Source: Arion vulgaris (taxonomy: Eukaryota > Mollusca > Gastropoda > Stylommatophora > Arionidae). From it: DNA of 64,000 nt. A model generated the notes under the pieces. The model did not search any database. It saw only the letters and a program-made list of their open reading frames with translations, and had not been told where the DNA came from. Positions 30,363 through 45,300 of this stretch are shown piece by piece. How positions within the stretch are numbered: the first letter of the stretch is position 1; the number at the start of each line of letters is the position of its first letter. The stretch is from the NCBI GenBank assembly GCA_020796225.1, contig CM036753.1, positions 73,639,365 through 73,703,364 on the forward strand. Direction: 5' to 3'. A program made the position numbers and the translations under genes.

Positions 30363-33300
30363 GTAAGTTCATACTACCCATATTGCATTTTAGTTCTACA
30401 TGTAACCGTACCCTAGGCCTATGTGCCTGTGTTATGGAACAAAATAAGAAAATATACTTAACTAGTCTAATACTAGACTATTCAATCTATTGTATACTAT
30501 GAAGTTGCAGGTTGGTATTAACATTTATTGATTTAACAAGGTTACATGGCAGTGGAAACACTTATATTTACTTTTGAATTTATAAGATAGCCAGTGTGTT
30601 GCCGGGGTTCGCAAGGGAGCCAAGAATAGTAACACTGCGACTACAAAGCATTGTATGTCATAAGAGGCGATTGAGGTAGGGGCCTAAGGAAGCTACCTAG
30701 TAAAAAAATGGCTGTGCTGGCCTACTTGTAGGCTCATAACTGGCACTACAATTGCTATTAGGCTCGGATCACATACAAATTACAAAGCGTGGTTAACAAT
30801 AGGTCGATACTGAGCGTTCGTGGAAGAATATATGTGTTATAGATTAGTCCTCCGTATACAATGAACAGAGAAGAGAATGGAATACATCTATTCTATCAAG
30901 GAGGGATTCAGAATCAAAGTAAATTGGCTACTGCAATTAAGAATGAGAAAATTGAAGTAATTATTTTGGACATCATTCAAAAGACATGAAGTGTTAAAGA
31001 AGGTCATTATGAAAGAAAGCACCACAGCAAAAAGGTGATGAAGACCACGTAGAAGATGGATTCAGGATGTAAATGATCATGATGATTTGAGCATTACAGC
31101 TGCAGGGACATCTGGCTTATGAGAGAGAAGACTGTTATGGTGGCAAAGTTCTGCTCAGGACAAGCTATTTGACGATGATGATATTCTAGATGTTTCAATG
31201 AGGAACATCTCGCAGTTATTTGAGTTATAACAGCTTTTTCCTGTGCAATGTATATCTTATCATGATCACATGGGGAGTTGTAGTTTTTCTATCTTGGGCC
31301 AGATGTGTTGCATATGTAGCTGTTAGTCTATGTTGTTGCAGAATTTCTGTGTTATTTTGATCAATCCATCGGGTTCTCAGTCTTCTTTGTGTCTTGAGGT
31401 TGTGTTCTTGATTTTTATAGACATGTGATGGTAGACATAATATTGCCCCATTCTCATTAGATGACCAAACCATTTTATTTTTTGTCTTTCAGTTTTTTGG
31501 AGGCAAAGTGTGATTCCAGCATTATTGTTAATGTTCTTGTTTTGTATTCTATCCTGTCTGGTAACATTGACAGCTTTTCATAAACAGTTAATTTCACATT
31601 CAGTAGATATCAGTTTAGTTTAATACTACTTGTTTACTAATAATACATATCATAGTACACCAAAAACAGCATAAGAAAGAAAGTTGGGACAGAATCTTGC
31701 TTGAATTACATTGAGAAACAAAGAATGAAGTGGTTTGGCCACATAATAAGAGTGCAATCAAACTCCACTATATACAGAATCTTCTACAACCGAACATCAA
31801 GAAAGAAGGCGAGAGAAAGACCACGAAGACAATGATTAGATGGCATAGCAGAATCCTGTCAAAAAAGCAAAAATAACTATCACAAAAACCACGACACTGG
31901 GCAACAACCAGGTAACAGTGTGACAACAAAAGAAAGAAGATCTGTCTTTTCAATCCTTATGTACATTCATCGAAGATTTAAGGGTAGGCTTAAATGCACA
32001 GCCACTTACTTGTAAGAGAGCAATGTTTAGTGGTTGTAATCTTAAGCAACAAATTGCTGTAAAAGAGAGTTACACTTTAATTTCATTTTCAAGGCCTGTT
32101 TCACCCGCACAAATTCGACTATTTATCATGGCATAGTACAATGTAGTGTTTAACAGGCAGGTGGTTTTACTTAAAATCATTTGATATTTAAGAAAGAAGA
32201 TATACATATTTTATTATACCTTACATTATCATTTCATCTGAGCACAGGTCTTACAAGCTTACAAAAAGAATAAGATGGTTGTAATTAGTCAAAAAGCTGA
32301 TAAAGAAAGTTTAACTAATATATTTTTAGTTCAACAAAATGCTTATAGAAGTAGTTCAGTTGAGTTAAAATATTGACAGTAGTAAACCTATTAGCTTTAA
32401 AGTAGCATTGCAAGCATTATCATGATTATGGTAGTTGTAAAGTAGTATTGAATCATTGTCTATGAACTGATGATATATGTCCTAGTTATTTAGTCTACCC
32501 GTTATTTAATTATAGTTTAGTAGGTTAATTTACTAGTGAATTATTTTCAAGTGGAAAAGACATTTAATTTCAGTAATAGTGTTTGATGGACCTCAATGAT
32601 TGACCAGCATTGGTCTTGAGTTGGATGGCTACATCTCCAATTTCATGGGTTTCTACTTTGCTGAGGGAGAACCATACCTAAAGACAGCACATGGCACTGC
32701 TATCAATTACTGGGATGGAACCGTGCATTTTGCCTTGTACTTAGCAATGATCGCCCTCTATTCCAAAGGGTAACCTTAAATTTTACTTATATCTTATTAC
32801 ATGTCTGTATAGATATAATTCCTAATTTTCTTTTAAAGTACAGGGATCACCATTACTCAGGAGAATAGAAATCATGTGGAACCAAATTGAATCCTCTTAG
32901 AATTCATGAAAGTCAAATGGCCTTTACAGCCAAAGGCTGACAGAGATCGAACCCAGTAAACTCTGGCTGAAATCGGACACATCCCGGTCACCGAAGGATA
33001 AGCACCATAGCTCCAAATAGCGCTGAAGATGTGACGTAAACACGCCCATTCTTGGTGTAGGCTGTTTATATATCTCAATAAGAATGATCAAAATGGCAGA
33101 AAAAGAACGATCGAGAAGAAGAAATTTTAGACCATTTTTATTAAGTATCTAACAGTTTCTTTTCTTTTTTGTTTTATTAATACTTAATTACTCCTTTTAA
33201 TGGGAGCCATAATAGTACAGTGGTTAATGCACTTACTTCCTAGACATGCGATCTGGTCCGATCCTCATTTTTATTGGGATTTTTCCGACAGCAGCGACTC

Positions 33301-36300
33301 TGTTCAACCCAACCTTAATTGGGTGCCAGAGAAACACTGAGAATTAAAGATGGTTGGTCTGTTCTTGATAACTTTACTTAATCTAGTTCTGTTGGACAAA
33401 GACAAACACAGTATTAGCATAATATTCCCCAATATACCACATGGTATTAAAAGTCTTTATTTTTACTAATATTTTGTGTGAAATTTTCATATTCAATTTT
33501 TTAAGCGCAGTCTCGTCAATTTCAACGAGATAGTTTGATTGTTAAGTATTAGTTATTACCACAGTTTACATCAATTTGTCTATTTCTACTGATGCAACGT
33601 TTATTGCTGAAATTATTTTACTGTTTATACTTTTTTTTTCCCAGAAAAAGTTATCGGAATGTAGGCTTGTACTGGGTTGGCACAATACTCAATAGCATGA
33701 TAGTACTTCTTCAAGGTGGTGTTGCAGGTTTGTCATTCTTTTAATAACAGTTTTTTCTCTTTTAATATTATTTATTTTTATTTACCTATGTGCAGTATTT
33801 TCTTGTCTAGCTTTTTCTGCTAAGTAAGACATGAATGTCTTTCATATATATAAATACCTTTTGATTTAGTCTAGAAACCCAATTTATTTTTAGTTTTGTT
33901 ATTTTGTATTTGACTGGAAGCAATAGAGATTATTTTGTATTTGACTGGGTTTTACAGGACATTATTAACAATTACAACACCCTATTATATTAAATAGACC
34001 TGATCCACCAGTACTACTCAAGTTTGTGAAGGGCAGAAACAGCTCCTACCAATTAAGGGGTTATACTACTGACAGTTGGGTCATTATAGCTTATAGATAT
34101 CGATTTTCAAATTCATCATATTATGTAAGTATTGCATCTCTACAATCAAATTATGCAAAGAGTTTTTATTTATGATCCCGAAAAATGCTTCAAAATTATT
34201 TTTTCAACAGCCCTACCCTCTAAAAATTCGCTATAGAGAATGTCTTCAATTATCTTTCTTTTGTCCCTAGATACAGTGTATGGCATTCAATTAACCCAAT
34301 CGAGTCATGTATCATTGTAAAGCTTGATCTGAGTACTAACAGATATATTAGATTTAATTAGGCTAGGCAATGACTGTATGCTGTACGGACGATTTCCTGA
34401 CACTTTAGACTAAATTCACATTATATTTTTAAAACACAGTTTTCTCCCATTTGTAAATTTCGTTAACGTGGTAATGTACGTTTTCCACCATGAAAGAAAT
34501 CCTCAAGATAGCAATATGAGATTTGACCCTGACATATATATATTAATATTGAAGCCCTTAGATAACAGAAAATGCACCTTTCTCTAACAAATAAATTTAT
34601 ATGAATTTTTATGAATCAAGGGTCCTATTTTGGGCCGTAAATTGGGTATGTCTTATTCGTTGCACCCCCCAGAGATCAATTACATGTTACAGAACAATTT
34701 AAAGTTGTCAGCGGCCCAGAATATTGGTATATTTAGGTTGTGCAGTCAACAAAAATTGCAATTCTTATTTATTTCACTCTGTTTGGAGACTGTACGACGT
34801 TGTTTATAATCCAACATGGCTGCCGTTTCCATGGCAACCCGATAATTTATTAATGCGAAAGATATCTAAATTTTCATTTTAGACCACTCTAGTAGTAACT
34901 GCTATGTATCACATAATTTTATTGAGAGATAAGAAAGTTGAGAAATCCTCTACCATAACCCTTAACGAAGGAATGATAAGTGTAGCTGAGGTCAAGGAGG
35001 CAATCAATTCCTTGATAAACAATAAGGCAGCGGGTGATGACAACATTACTGCAGAAATGCTCAAAGCGGCTGATGATATAACTATTAGCCAGGTGCAAGA
35101 ACTATTTAATAAAGTATGGGAAGAGGAAACTGTCCCAGATCAATGGAAGAAGGCAATAATTGTTAAGATCCCCAAAAAGGTGATCTCAAAGATTGTAACA
35201 ACTGGAGAGAGATCACCCTATTATCAGTAATGACCAAGACTTTCTGCAAAATCATTCTTAATAGAATCAAAGGGCAGTGGACACAACCCTGAGAGAAGAA
35301 CAAGCTGGTTTTAGACCTGGTAGAAGCTGCTTAGACCAAATAATTACCCTACGACTAATTTTGGAGGAACATATTGAGAAGCAACAACCACTCATACTAA
35401 ATTTCATCGATTTAAAAAAGCCTTTGATAGTCTACACAGAATCTCTCTGTGGAATATTCTGAGATGCTATGGAATACCAGACAAAATAATAAACATTATT
35501 AAGAGCCTCTATGATGGTTCACAGTGTGCAGTTCGCACTGATGGTGGACACATCGACTGGTTTATGGTTGAAACCTGAGTAAAGCAAGGCTGTATTCTAT
35601 CTCCGCTATTGTTTGGAGTGGCCATTGACTGGGTGATGCAAAAATGTTGCATGGGTGAAACTGGCATCAATTGGGTAGAAAATAGTCAACTAGAAGATTT
35701 GGATTTTGCAGATATTGCCTTGTTAAGTAGAAACAACCAAGATATGCAAAGAAAAACAGACAACTTGTCATCTATAGCATCAAAAGTTGGACTGCAGATA
35801 AGCTATGAAAAAACAAATATAATGAAGACACCTATGGCAAGTAATGCAGATATCACACTGGAATCTAAAATGATAAAAATAACAGAGCAGTTCACCTATT
35901 TAGGTAGCAATTTTTATTGCACAGGAAATGTTAAAAAGAAATTATGATACGAATTGGCAAAGCAACATCAGCTTTTAAAAGTCTAAATAAAATATGGAAC
36001 TGCAAGTTATATAGTATTAAAACTAAATTACAAATTTTCAATTCAAATGTTGTATCAATCCTAACATATGCCAGCGAGAGTTGGAAAATGACTAAAGATA
36101 TAGAAAGCAAGTTGAATGCATTTGAAAATAGCGTCTGCGAAAAATAATGAATATAAAATGGAATGAATTCAGGAGAAGTGATGAAATCAGAGATATGTCT
36201 GGTCAACCACTAGTGACAACTGTTATAAGAAAGAGAAGATGGAGATATGTTGGGCACACCTTGAGGAGAAATGATCAACGAATATCAAAGCAGGCATTGA

Positions 36301-39300
36301 AGTGGGATGCAAAGGGTTCAAGAAAGAGAGGTCGACCTAGGGAGACCCTGAAACGAACTTTGCTGAGAGAGGCAGGAAATGTCGGTCTCAGTTCCATGGA
36401 GGAGATTGAGCGAGTTTCCCAGGATAGAGCGGTATGGAGAAATTACTTGCAGGCCCTATGTAGCATATAACGTACGAGAGGAATTATTATTATATTAACA
36501 CAGTCTGAAGACTGATAAGGTTGTCTGATCACTTTTCTTTGCTATGTCTTATATGCGATGGATCTCCAAGTGCAAATAAATGGGTCTAAAGATTAAGGAT
36601 TTACTTCATTGGACCGGGTTTTCCCATTTGGCTCGGTTCCTTTCCAGAACCGCACACCACCTGCTGAGAGAATTGCACAAAGCTTTACCTTTCTTCAATC
36701 TACCATAATCTCCTCTGTGTTTTTGCATTTATTTTCACTACCTTTTTTCTTTTAGTTTTAATTTGTAGACCTGCTGGTTTGACCAATTGACTTAATATGT
36801 TTCTTTTCTCCTGTGTTTGCTAGAAGTGCTATGCCATCCCTGAAGTCAATGTCTTCAAGTCTCTTTGTTGGTCCCCTGATAATTCCTCTGCCACCACCTT
36901 CACTTGTCTTCTTTATTACCCAGTCAATAACATCCAGGAAGAGCAAAAAAGACATAATACACCCCTGCCCATTTCCAGAATCGATCTTGAACCATCTACT
37001 GTGCGGTTCCTGGTGTCTGATGCAGCACTGGTTATTTTAGTACATATCTTTCAGAACATTGACGACTTTCACTTGGAATCCATATTCATGTAAGATCTAC
37101 CCAAGTGTAGAATGGTGAACATTGTCAAATGTCTTTTCAAAGTCTATGAAATTTATATACAAGTAAAAAGGATGAATTCCATTCCAATGGTTGCTCAATC
37201 AGTGTCCGAAGTACAAAGATATGATAAGTGCATGAGCTCTCCTTTCTGAAACCAGCTAGTTTTTTCATCAATATCTTCTTTACGTTATCCCTAAGTTTTG
37301 AAAAGTGGACCCTACAGAATATTTAATCTGAGCATAACAGTTTTAATCCTCATCAATTATCATGTCAGGTTTAGGTAATACATATCAAAGAGGTTCTTCA
37401 GGTTGTTTCCATTTAGATAATACATGTCTAAAGTGGTTCAACCGATTGTTTCCATTTAGGTTATACATAGCTCAAGTGGTTCATCAGATTGTTTCCATTT
37501 TATACATGTCTAAGTGATTCAGATTATTTCCATTTAGGTAATAATCCATTTAAGCTTTCAATTCTGTTGAACATCCCTTACGTGTTGTTGCCTCTTCTTG
37601 CTGCATTCAAGTTTTTGCATGACCGACCTCCACAAGCTAGAACGTTTGTAACGGTAAGTTGCCTACCTGTCAGGATATGTCAGATGGTTATCAGATCATT
37701 TTCTAAATTGCAGAAAATACATGTTGTGACAAGTCACCTGGTATAAAAGGTCAACCAACCCTAAACAGGTGCACTGGTGGTTGATAGTCAGATGCCTTCA
37801 GACATGAAATACTGACTGCAATCGAAGCCAATTTTATGTTTGATGAATAGAAAGTCACTGACCAAACTGTGATACTTTCCCTGCAGGATAGAGTGGGACA
37901 ATAAGTGGTACAGGTGCTCCGAATGAAATACTCCATATGTCCAATGATGTGAGAATTAAGCTAGCACTAAGCATATGAAAGAAAACCTTAATAAAGGAAC
38001 AAACATGATACTATACAGCCACCATCAAATCTAAATGCAAGTGAGGAAGAGAAAGGGCGGACCCGGTCGGTGGCCGAGGGCACAAGCAAAAATGGGCGAA
38101 GGTGCACCCAAAAGAAATGAGAGGTGGACAAAATGGTTGCGAGCCTCGAAGATGGGTCTCTATCCAGAGAACAATAACCCGTTTCCCTTGCAGAAAACCA
38201 CTACTGCTCTGTAGTTCGATTGGGGACAATCAAAGCTAGCGAAGCAAACCATACACAAAACTGGATGGCAGGCAAACCAAGTAGTCCAAAAAAGACTGGT
38301 AACCTGGCGGATGACGCCAACAACCCGGGAGGGAAGGTTGTTAAAGGGTAGCTACCCTAAAAGAAAATAGCAACATGCTGCCTTGCAGGTCGGTTGGGGA
38401 CAGCCCGAGGCGACGGAGAGCGAACCCAGTAAACGCTGGCTAAAACCGGACACATGGCCAAAGGATAAGCACCAGAGCTCTAAATGGCACTGTAGATGAG
38501 ACGAAACACACCCATGTTAAAACTGCATGGATGAGATTTATGGGAAAATCTGTCTAAGGGTGATCGCGAAGGAGAAATCTAAATGCTATGGGGACAGTCC
38601 AGGCAGAAAATACAACCTAATCTGCGAACGACTTGCGCTAACTAATGTGCAGAAAATGACATAAATCAGTGCATGCACTAAAATACATGAATGTGGACAT
38701 ATAAAAATTATATCTTTCATAATAATTATTATTATTCAAGGCACGTAAAGATTGAATAGATACAATTTGTTTGACAAAATGATTAGAAATGATTACCTGC
38801 ATATTGAGGATTAGGGACATTCAGAGTGTATAGCTGTCCTGTATACCCAGAATTGTGCTGAGTTTTAGTTCCTTTACAATCTTGTTAGTTTATCAAAGAG
38901 CATAACATCAAGGAAAATTAAATAATTTGGACACATCAAACAACATGAGTGCGTAGAGAAGGTAATATTGGAGGAAATGGTGCCTGGAAGAAGATTGAGG
39001 GGTAGACCTAGAAGACAATGGGTGCAAGATGTCATTGACGGTCTGAGAATGACTGCTGCTGACGCCGGCCAACTTGCACAGAACAGATGGTTTTTCAGGC
39101 CTACTATCATGGGAGCCAAGTTCGGAAGGAACAAGCTGCTTGATGATGATGATGAGTTTACAACGTTACATTTTCTTTGCAGTTTTCTCACAAAAGTGTT
39201 TAAAATTATGTCAATTAAAAAACAAAACTTGTGTATTTTTTTTTGTAAATTAAAATAACCAGACCAGACAGATCTAAACATCTGAAACAGCAATCAAACC

Positions 39301-42300
39301 AGATCAATACTTGAAGATTTAAACTACAGGTACTTCTGAAGTCAGAGAAAACATGTATGGTGGGGGACACTGATAACAAGGAAAGTAAAAATGGCACACC
39401 ATTTCTGCTAAAGCTGTGGAGCCATATAATGAAACCCGATGCAATAAAGTCAATGTTTTGTTTTTAGTCCTTTTTAAAAAAAATTATTTGAACTAAAACA
39501 TTTATTAACATCAGTGTAAGCTGAACATTATTCTTTATATTTTTATGTCATTAACCTTTGAACCATGGCCACCTGTACCTTAAAACCCTTCCCGGAGCTC
39601 CTGGGCAAAAATAGCCCACAGTTATATTAAAACATGATAATTTAGTACTCTTAAATGCTCTATAATTTATTATTGACTTACCCCATCACCTCTGTTATTC
39701 CTGCTTATTACATATTTGCAGAATACTGAACTTTAAAATTTATTTGATTTAATATGAGTGCACAGCCACAAATACTCTATGAAGATTTTTCTCCATATTG
39801 AAGATATATAGCTTGAATATCAATCAATTAAAACAATTCTTTGTCGTCTAAATGATCATCTAACTCTATATCCTTATCAGAATAATCATATTCTAGGTGT
39901 AATTTATCTTCAAATTCATTCAAAACAAGTTCAACAACGTACTCTGTTATACTTTTAGAATGACCATTTCCGAAAATGATCTTTTTGACATGAAAATACG
40001 TAACTCATTACCTTATCAGTACCCAAAAAAATCACACAACAGCCTCCGCTATCTCGCAAAACCATGTAGAACACATGGGTTGTGTTTGACGTCACATTTG
40101 TACACAATTTATTTTCAAATGCCAAAAATATTGAAAAATCTCAGACCGATATATCGGGAGCCCGGGTTCTAAGGGTTAATTTTCATCACATGATCATCAA
40201 TATTTGCTATAATCAATAAGTGCCCAGTTAGTCCATTGTACCCTGTGCTGGTAATTTTGATGTTCTATTTTAATGTGTAAAAGGAGTCATGCCCACAATA
40301 AAAATTGACACACATTTTCACAATTAAATAAGTCATGTTGATAATTTTATATAACAATGTGTACAGTTTAAAAAAAAAAATATTTGCAAACTGTTTATCT
40401 ACTTTATCAGGAACAAATGTTTCCAATATTTTTGTACTAACTCTGTTCAATTTATATTGCCATGGGGATTAGTTTTTGTTTATCTAGAAAAGAGTGAAGA
40501 TAGAGGGAATAATTTCTAAGTAATCTATAGGCATACTCATATTTACCAGAATCCCCACAGTTGATGCGACTGACTGCTTGGCAGATATGCTAATAGTTTT
40601 GATGGTAATAAGCATTGGTGTATGTGTATGTTTATTTAAAAAGGTTTATTTTATTATTTCAGTTTCAGTCCATTAACAGACGCCCAATTGATCTTCTATT
40701 CGTTGTTTATTTCATTGCTGCAATATGCGTTGCAATCTTCAGAGGTATGGTAAGTTTATCATGAATTTTTTTTAAAATAGTAAGTTATATTTTTTATCAA
40801 ATTAAATAATAAATAACAGTCTTCTTCTTAGAACGCTCCATACCGACCACTTGTTAACCACTCTTTGTGATTTTTATGTGATCTGAGCCTAAGAGCGATG
40901 GTATGTTGTGTACCAGTTATGCGCCTACAAGTATACCAGCACATTCAATTTCTGCAACGCTTTTTTTTTTACTAGGGTAGCTTCCCTAGGCCCCTACCTC
41001 AGTCTGCTCTTATGACATGCCTTGTAGGTCGCAGTGTTCCTATTCTTTGCTCCCCTTACAAGCCTCGGCAACACACAGGCATAAATAATAGTGTAGTTTA
41101 GTATTTACTTTATATTTCTTCTTCATTCCCTTTCAGATTTTAATTCGAAATAAATTAACGAGAGCATGCGGTGCTACACAGGTTTTCATGATCTACAAAG
41201 AGCTTATCCTGTAATGTCACTTGTTGTAACCATATCAGTCTTACCTGTGTCTGCTGGTCACCTTTATAAAAGATGTTCAGATCATATCTAATTTTACCTT
41301 GTTATCCCACACAGCATCATTTGTTGAGGGGTGTATCACACATATCAGAAGTTTTTATCTTTAACTTGTTGAGAAGGTGGTATCCCAAGTCTTTTTTCTA
41401 CTTCTTCTTCGAATGCTCCATATTGATCACTTGTTAAATCACTCTTTGTGTTTTGTATGTGGCCTGAGCGTAAGAGCGATTATACGGTGTGCCAGATATA
41501 CGCCTACAAGTAGGGACACTTTTTATTTACTAGGATAGCTTGTCTAGAACCCTGCCTCTTACGACATGCCTCGTAGGTTGCATAGTTACTTTCTTTGCTC
41601 CCCTTTCGAGCCCCCACACCCCAGGCAATGCAGAGTCTAATGGTTACAATTTTCTAATTTCTGTTGATCTGGTAATATGTATCATCTGTCTGGTAGTGGA
41701 GTTTTATTTTTCCCACTTGGTCGTATATTTTCTTGCTACAAATTTATTTGCCTTTCCATACTTTATGTTTGTATCATGTTCTGTTGTGGTAGTTTCCTTT
41801 GCTAGCATTATCATTTGGATACACCGTATTATAACTCATTTCTGCAAACATACTTTGTGTATTGTTTCTCCTTGTTCTGCATTTTTATGAATACTTACAG
41901 CTGCAACTACTGATCAAACATCATAGCCATCTGTTTTTCTGTACTTGTATATTTCATTAGGGTTTCTGCTCCAGTTTTCAATACATCTGTTCCTGCTCTA
42001 AAGTTGCTAGAATTTTCTTGTTACTCATTCTATTCATAACAGATACTGGTCTGTTTTTATGTAGGGATTTTAAATGTTTTTCCAGATCCAGAAGCACTTG
42101 AGCTTTCAGCTCTTCGGCTCGGTGCCATGTACATCGTAACCCTTTGGTTCGGTGCCACGAACACCGTAAATCTGGAGAACCTGTGACTTTTCTGCCAGCC
42201 ACGCGGAATTGAACCCGCACTCATAGAGGGTTTATCACACTGTTGTCCAACGCGCTATGAACACGCTGGGCAGGTGGGCATGTAGGGGATTAAAGCCACT

Positions 42301-45300
42301 TTAAGCAGAGGCATGCCACTTTCCCTAAGGATTTTTATATCAGAGCGTTGTAGGCCAACAATCATGAAAAATAAGAATGAACTCCTTTTGGAGGATCCAA
42401 GTTAAACTGGTTTTTTTCCAAAATTAACTTCAAGATTGAATAATACTTTCAAGCTGAAGTTATTTTATAAGCATTTAATATGTGAACAAGTTTATTTTAT
42501 TACAATTCGTATTCACATTTTGTATATCTCTGTCTTGTTCCTTTCTCTAACACAGCCTTTCTTCCCTATTTTTCCTTAAAAACATTTTTGGAGGGCATAG
42601 TTTATTATTAAGCTGGCTACTGAATTTGTATTCAAGTAGTAGACATTTAAAAATGATCTACCTTTAATTGCTTCACTGATAAAATGACATCTGTTATAAA
42701 GGGAATAACGTTGAGAAGCACATAAACTTACTTGTTCATCACTAGTATCATTCAGTGACTAGTTTTGTTGATGAATATTGCTTTCTTTTGAAATGTTCAA
42801 GTTGACTGAAAGTGTGTTCAAAGAAGGAGATTTGCTTTTTGACAAACTTCACTCATTTAATTGCATCATTTTCATATTTCTGGATACTGATATCAGGGAT
42901 AGCTAAAAGATGTGTAGAAATCATTAACTTGTTAAACCTGAATGTTAATCAGCTTTCAGACCATTAATTTTTCATTGTGCATGTTCATTAACTCTTTCCA
43001 CGCCCATTTATTTCCTCAATTTTTAAGCAGTTAATTCAAGGAAGTAAAAAAAAAAACATTTTAAAATTACGATCTCAACTACTCGTCAATAAATAAACAT
43101 ATATATATTATTATATACTAAATTGAAGAAAACTGGACAACTCAATAGAATAACAAGGTTAGAAAGTACTATAAGTAAAATAGTAGAAGTAAAACTAGAA
43201 AAACTTCTTACAAGGGAAGCAACTCTATGGCGCAGTGTGCGGCTTAAAGCGTGTAACAGACTTCGGGGGCACAGTGTGCGTTAAAGCATGGAAAGAGTTA
43301 ATACAAAAAAACGAATATGTACATTAAGTTGCACTTACTTTTCCTTTGAGCATAATCGCTTTTCAGTTATAGCACAGAGGCATCAATAAACAGTATTGTA
43401 TATGTATTTAAACAGTGTGCTTGGATTTTAAGGGAGAAAAATAACACATTTTTTCCATTAACGTTACTTAGACACTTCTTTCATACCATTGAGTCACTCT
43501 CCTATCAGACTAATATTGAACTATAGGAAAATGTCATTGATATGGCAATCAAAGATACTGATCTAACTCTCTGACACCTGAGCACTGTTGATTATGAAAT
43601 TGTTTCAGCACTGAACACTTTGACCATATTTGAAAAAATTGTTTTTGCATATTGGTCACAATAATAAATATGAAAATTTGATATGTTGTTTATCATTCAT
43701 TTGTTATTGTAAATATATTTCAATCTTTGTTCTGCACCTAACGGGTTGACTGCCATGATCTCTTGACCAATGGTAACTTTTTCTCAGAAAAGTAAAGGTC
43801 AGCATGACATGTTTTAAAAATCAGAAAAATGGTGGCACTTAGAAAATGAAAACTGTATCAGAAACATGAACAAACTTTGTTAAATCCATGTTCATCTTTT
43901 AACATGTATTACAATTAGTTCTCTCCTGGTGATATACTGTGTAAATCTAGTGTTAAAAATCTGACGAACATTGTCAATATTTTTTCCAAAGTCCCATTCG
44001 AAACGACTTTTCCTTTACCACACCCCCTCACAGTTTTGTAGTGTGTGCTTCTTTGATGGCGACCTTGCCTCATTATCTGTCCTTTCTTCACTAGAATTAT
44101 TGCCTACTATTCGCATCAAATTCATCAAACAAAGTTTCTTTGATATCACTGTCTGACTATATCTGACCCATCAGAAAAAACTCCCCATCAGCATCAAACT
44201 GACAGTGGTAAAGTATCTAAAAGTAGACCTAGAAGAAGAAGTAGACCAAGAGCTGTATAGTAGTTCCAGTAGTTATGCATAGAGTGCTGTTTCAAATTTG
44301 TAATTATTATCCAGCATGGGTTGCGGACAGAGTACCAAGACTATAGCATTGCTTCCTGCAACTGCTGCTGGATTAGAAGTTAGAGAGTTAATTACTGTTT
44401 AAATCTAGAATTGAACATGCCCTATGAGCAGAGATGTTTTAAAAGGTAAATAAGAATAATATATGATCAGCAAGCCATAGGAACCATCCGCATGCCTATT
44501 CTTCACCATCTTATGAAAGAGACTGTGCACCTATGGATCTGCTTATTTTGCAATTAAATTGATTCTGTTCAAAAATAGTCCCTCCCAATTAACAATTTGT
44601 TCATTTTGTCAGGACATACCACCTTAAAGTAATTTCTTTATGATTTTTCAGACTGTTCTTGGTGGCAATGCAGAGACTATGAAAGAATATCATAGAATAT
44701 ATGAACCATATTTGTTAGACCCAACAAACTTTCCAAAGTTTCAGGTAAAGATATTTACAACCAAAGAATTATTAAAATATATTAACAATTACATGCAACA
44801 TCATACAAAAACATATACAATTAGACAATAAATCCATACCTGCCATAAAATGAAAATATGTGACTTCATTTTAGGGTAGTTAAGAGATTTATTGTCTAAC
44901 TGTATATGTCTGCAGTATAAGAAGTGAATTTCTTCCCTTCTGGTGTATTCTTTGCTTGATAAAGGGCCTTTTGGTTGAAACGTCACTGTGTATTGCTTTT
45001 GTACTTTGCAAGACTGCAGTACTTTGTTTTTACATGTTTCATCAATTTAAATATTTAAGTTATATGACATGAAAGACAATGGTGTTGCTACAATTATATT
45101 ATTTTGTAACTGTTTATTACAGTAATCATTGATTTTACATTCAACAGATTCTGACTTATGGATACTTCTTTTTTGCCTACTACCTGAGTGCTGTATATGG
45201 ACTGCTGTATCCAGGACAGCATTGGATGGCTGATTGGTCAATTATCCATGCAGGGGCTGCAGCTCAGGTTAGTCCTTATATTTGTTTCTTTAATTCCATT

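Noticed and set aside
38011..38229. 72-residue minus-strand frame rich in Cys and Pro
   Set aside because: It abuts repeat B, no domain is recognised and it lies in an intron.
41540..41890. 116-residue hydrophobic frame in TM6SF copy A intron 5
   Set aside because: It starts inside repeat C, has no splice context and no homology to the missing parts of TM6SF.
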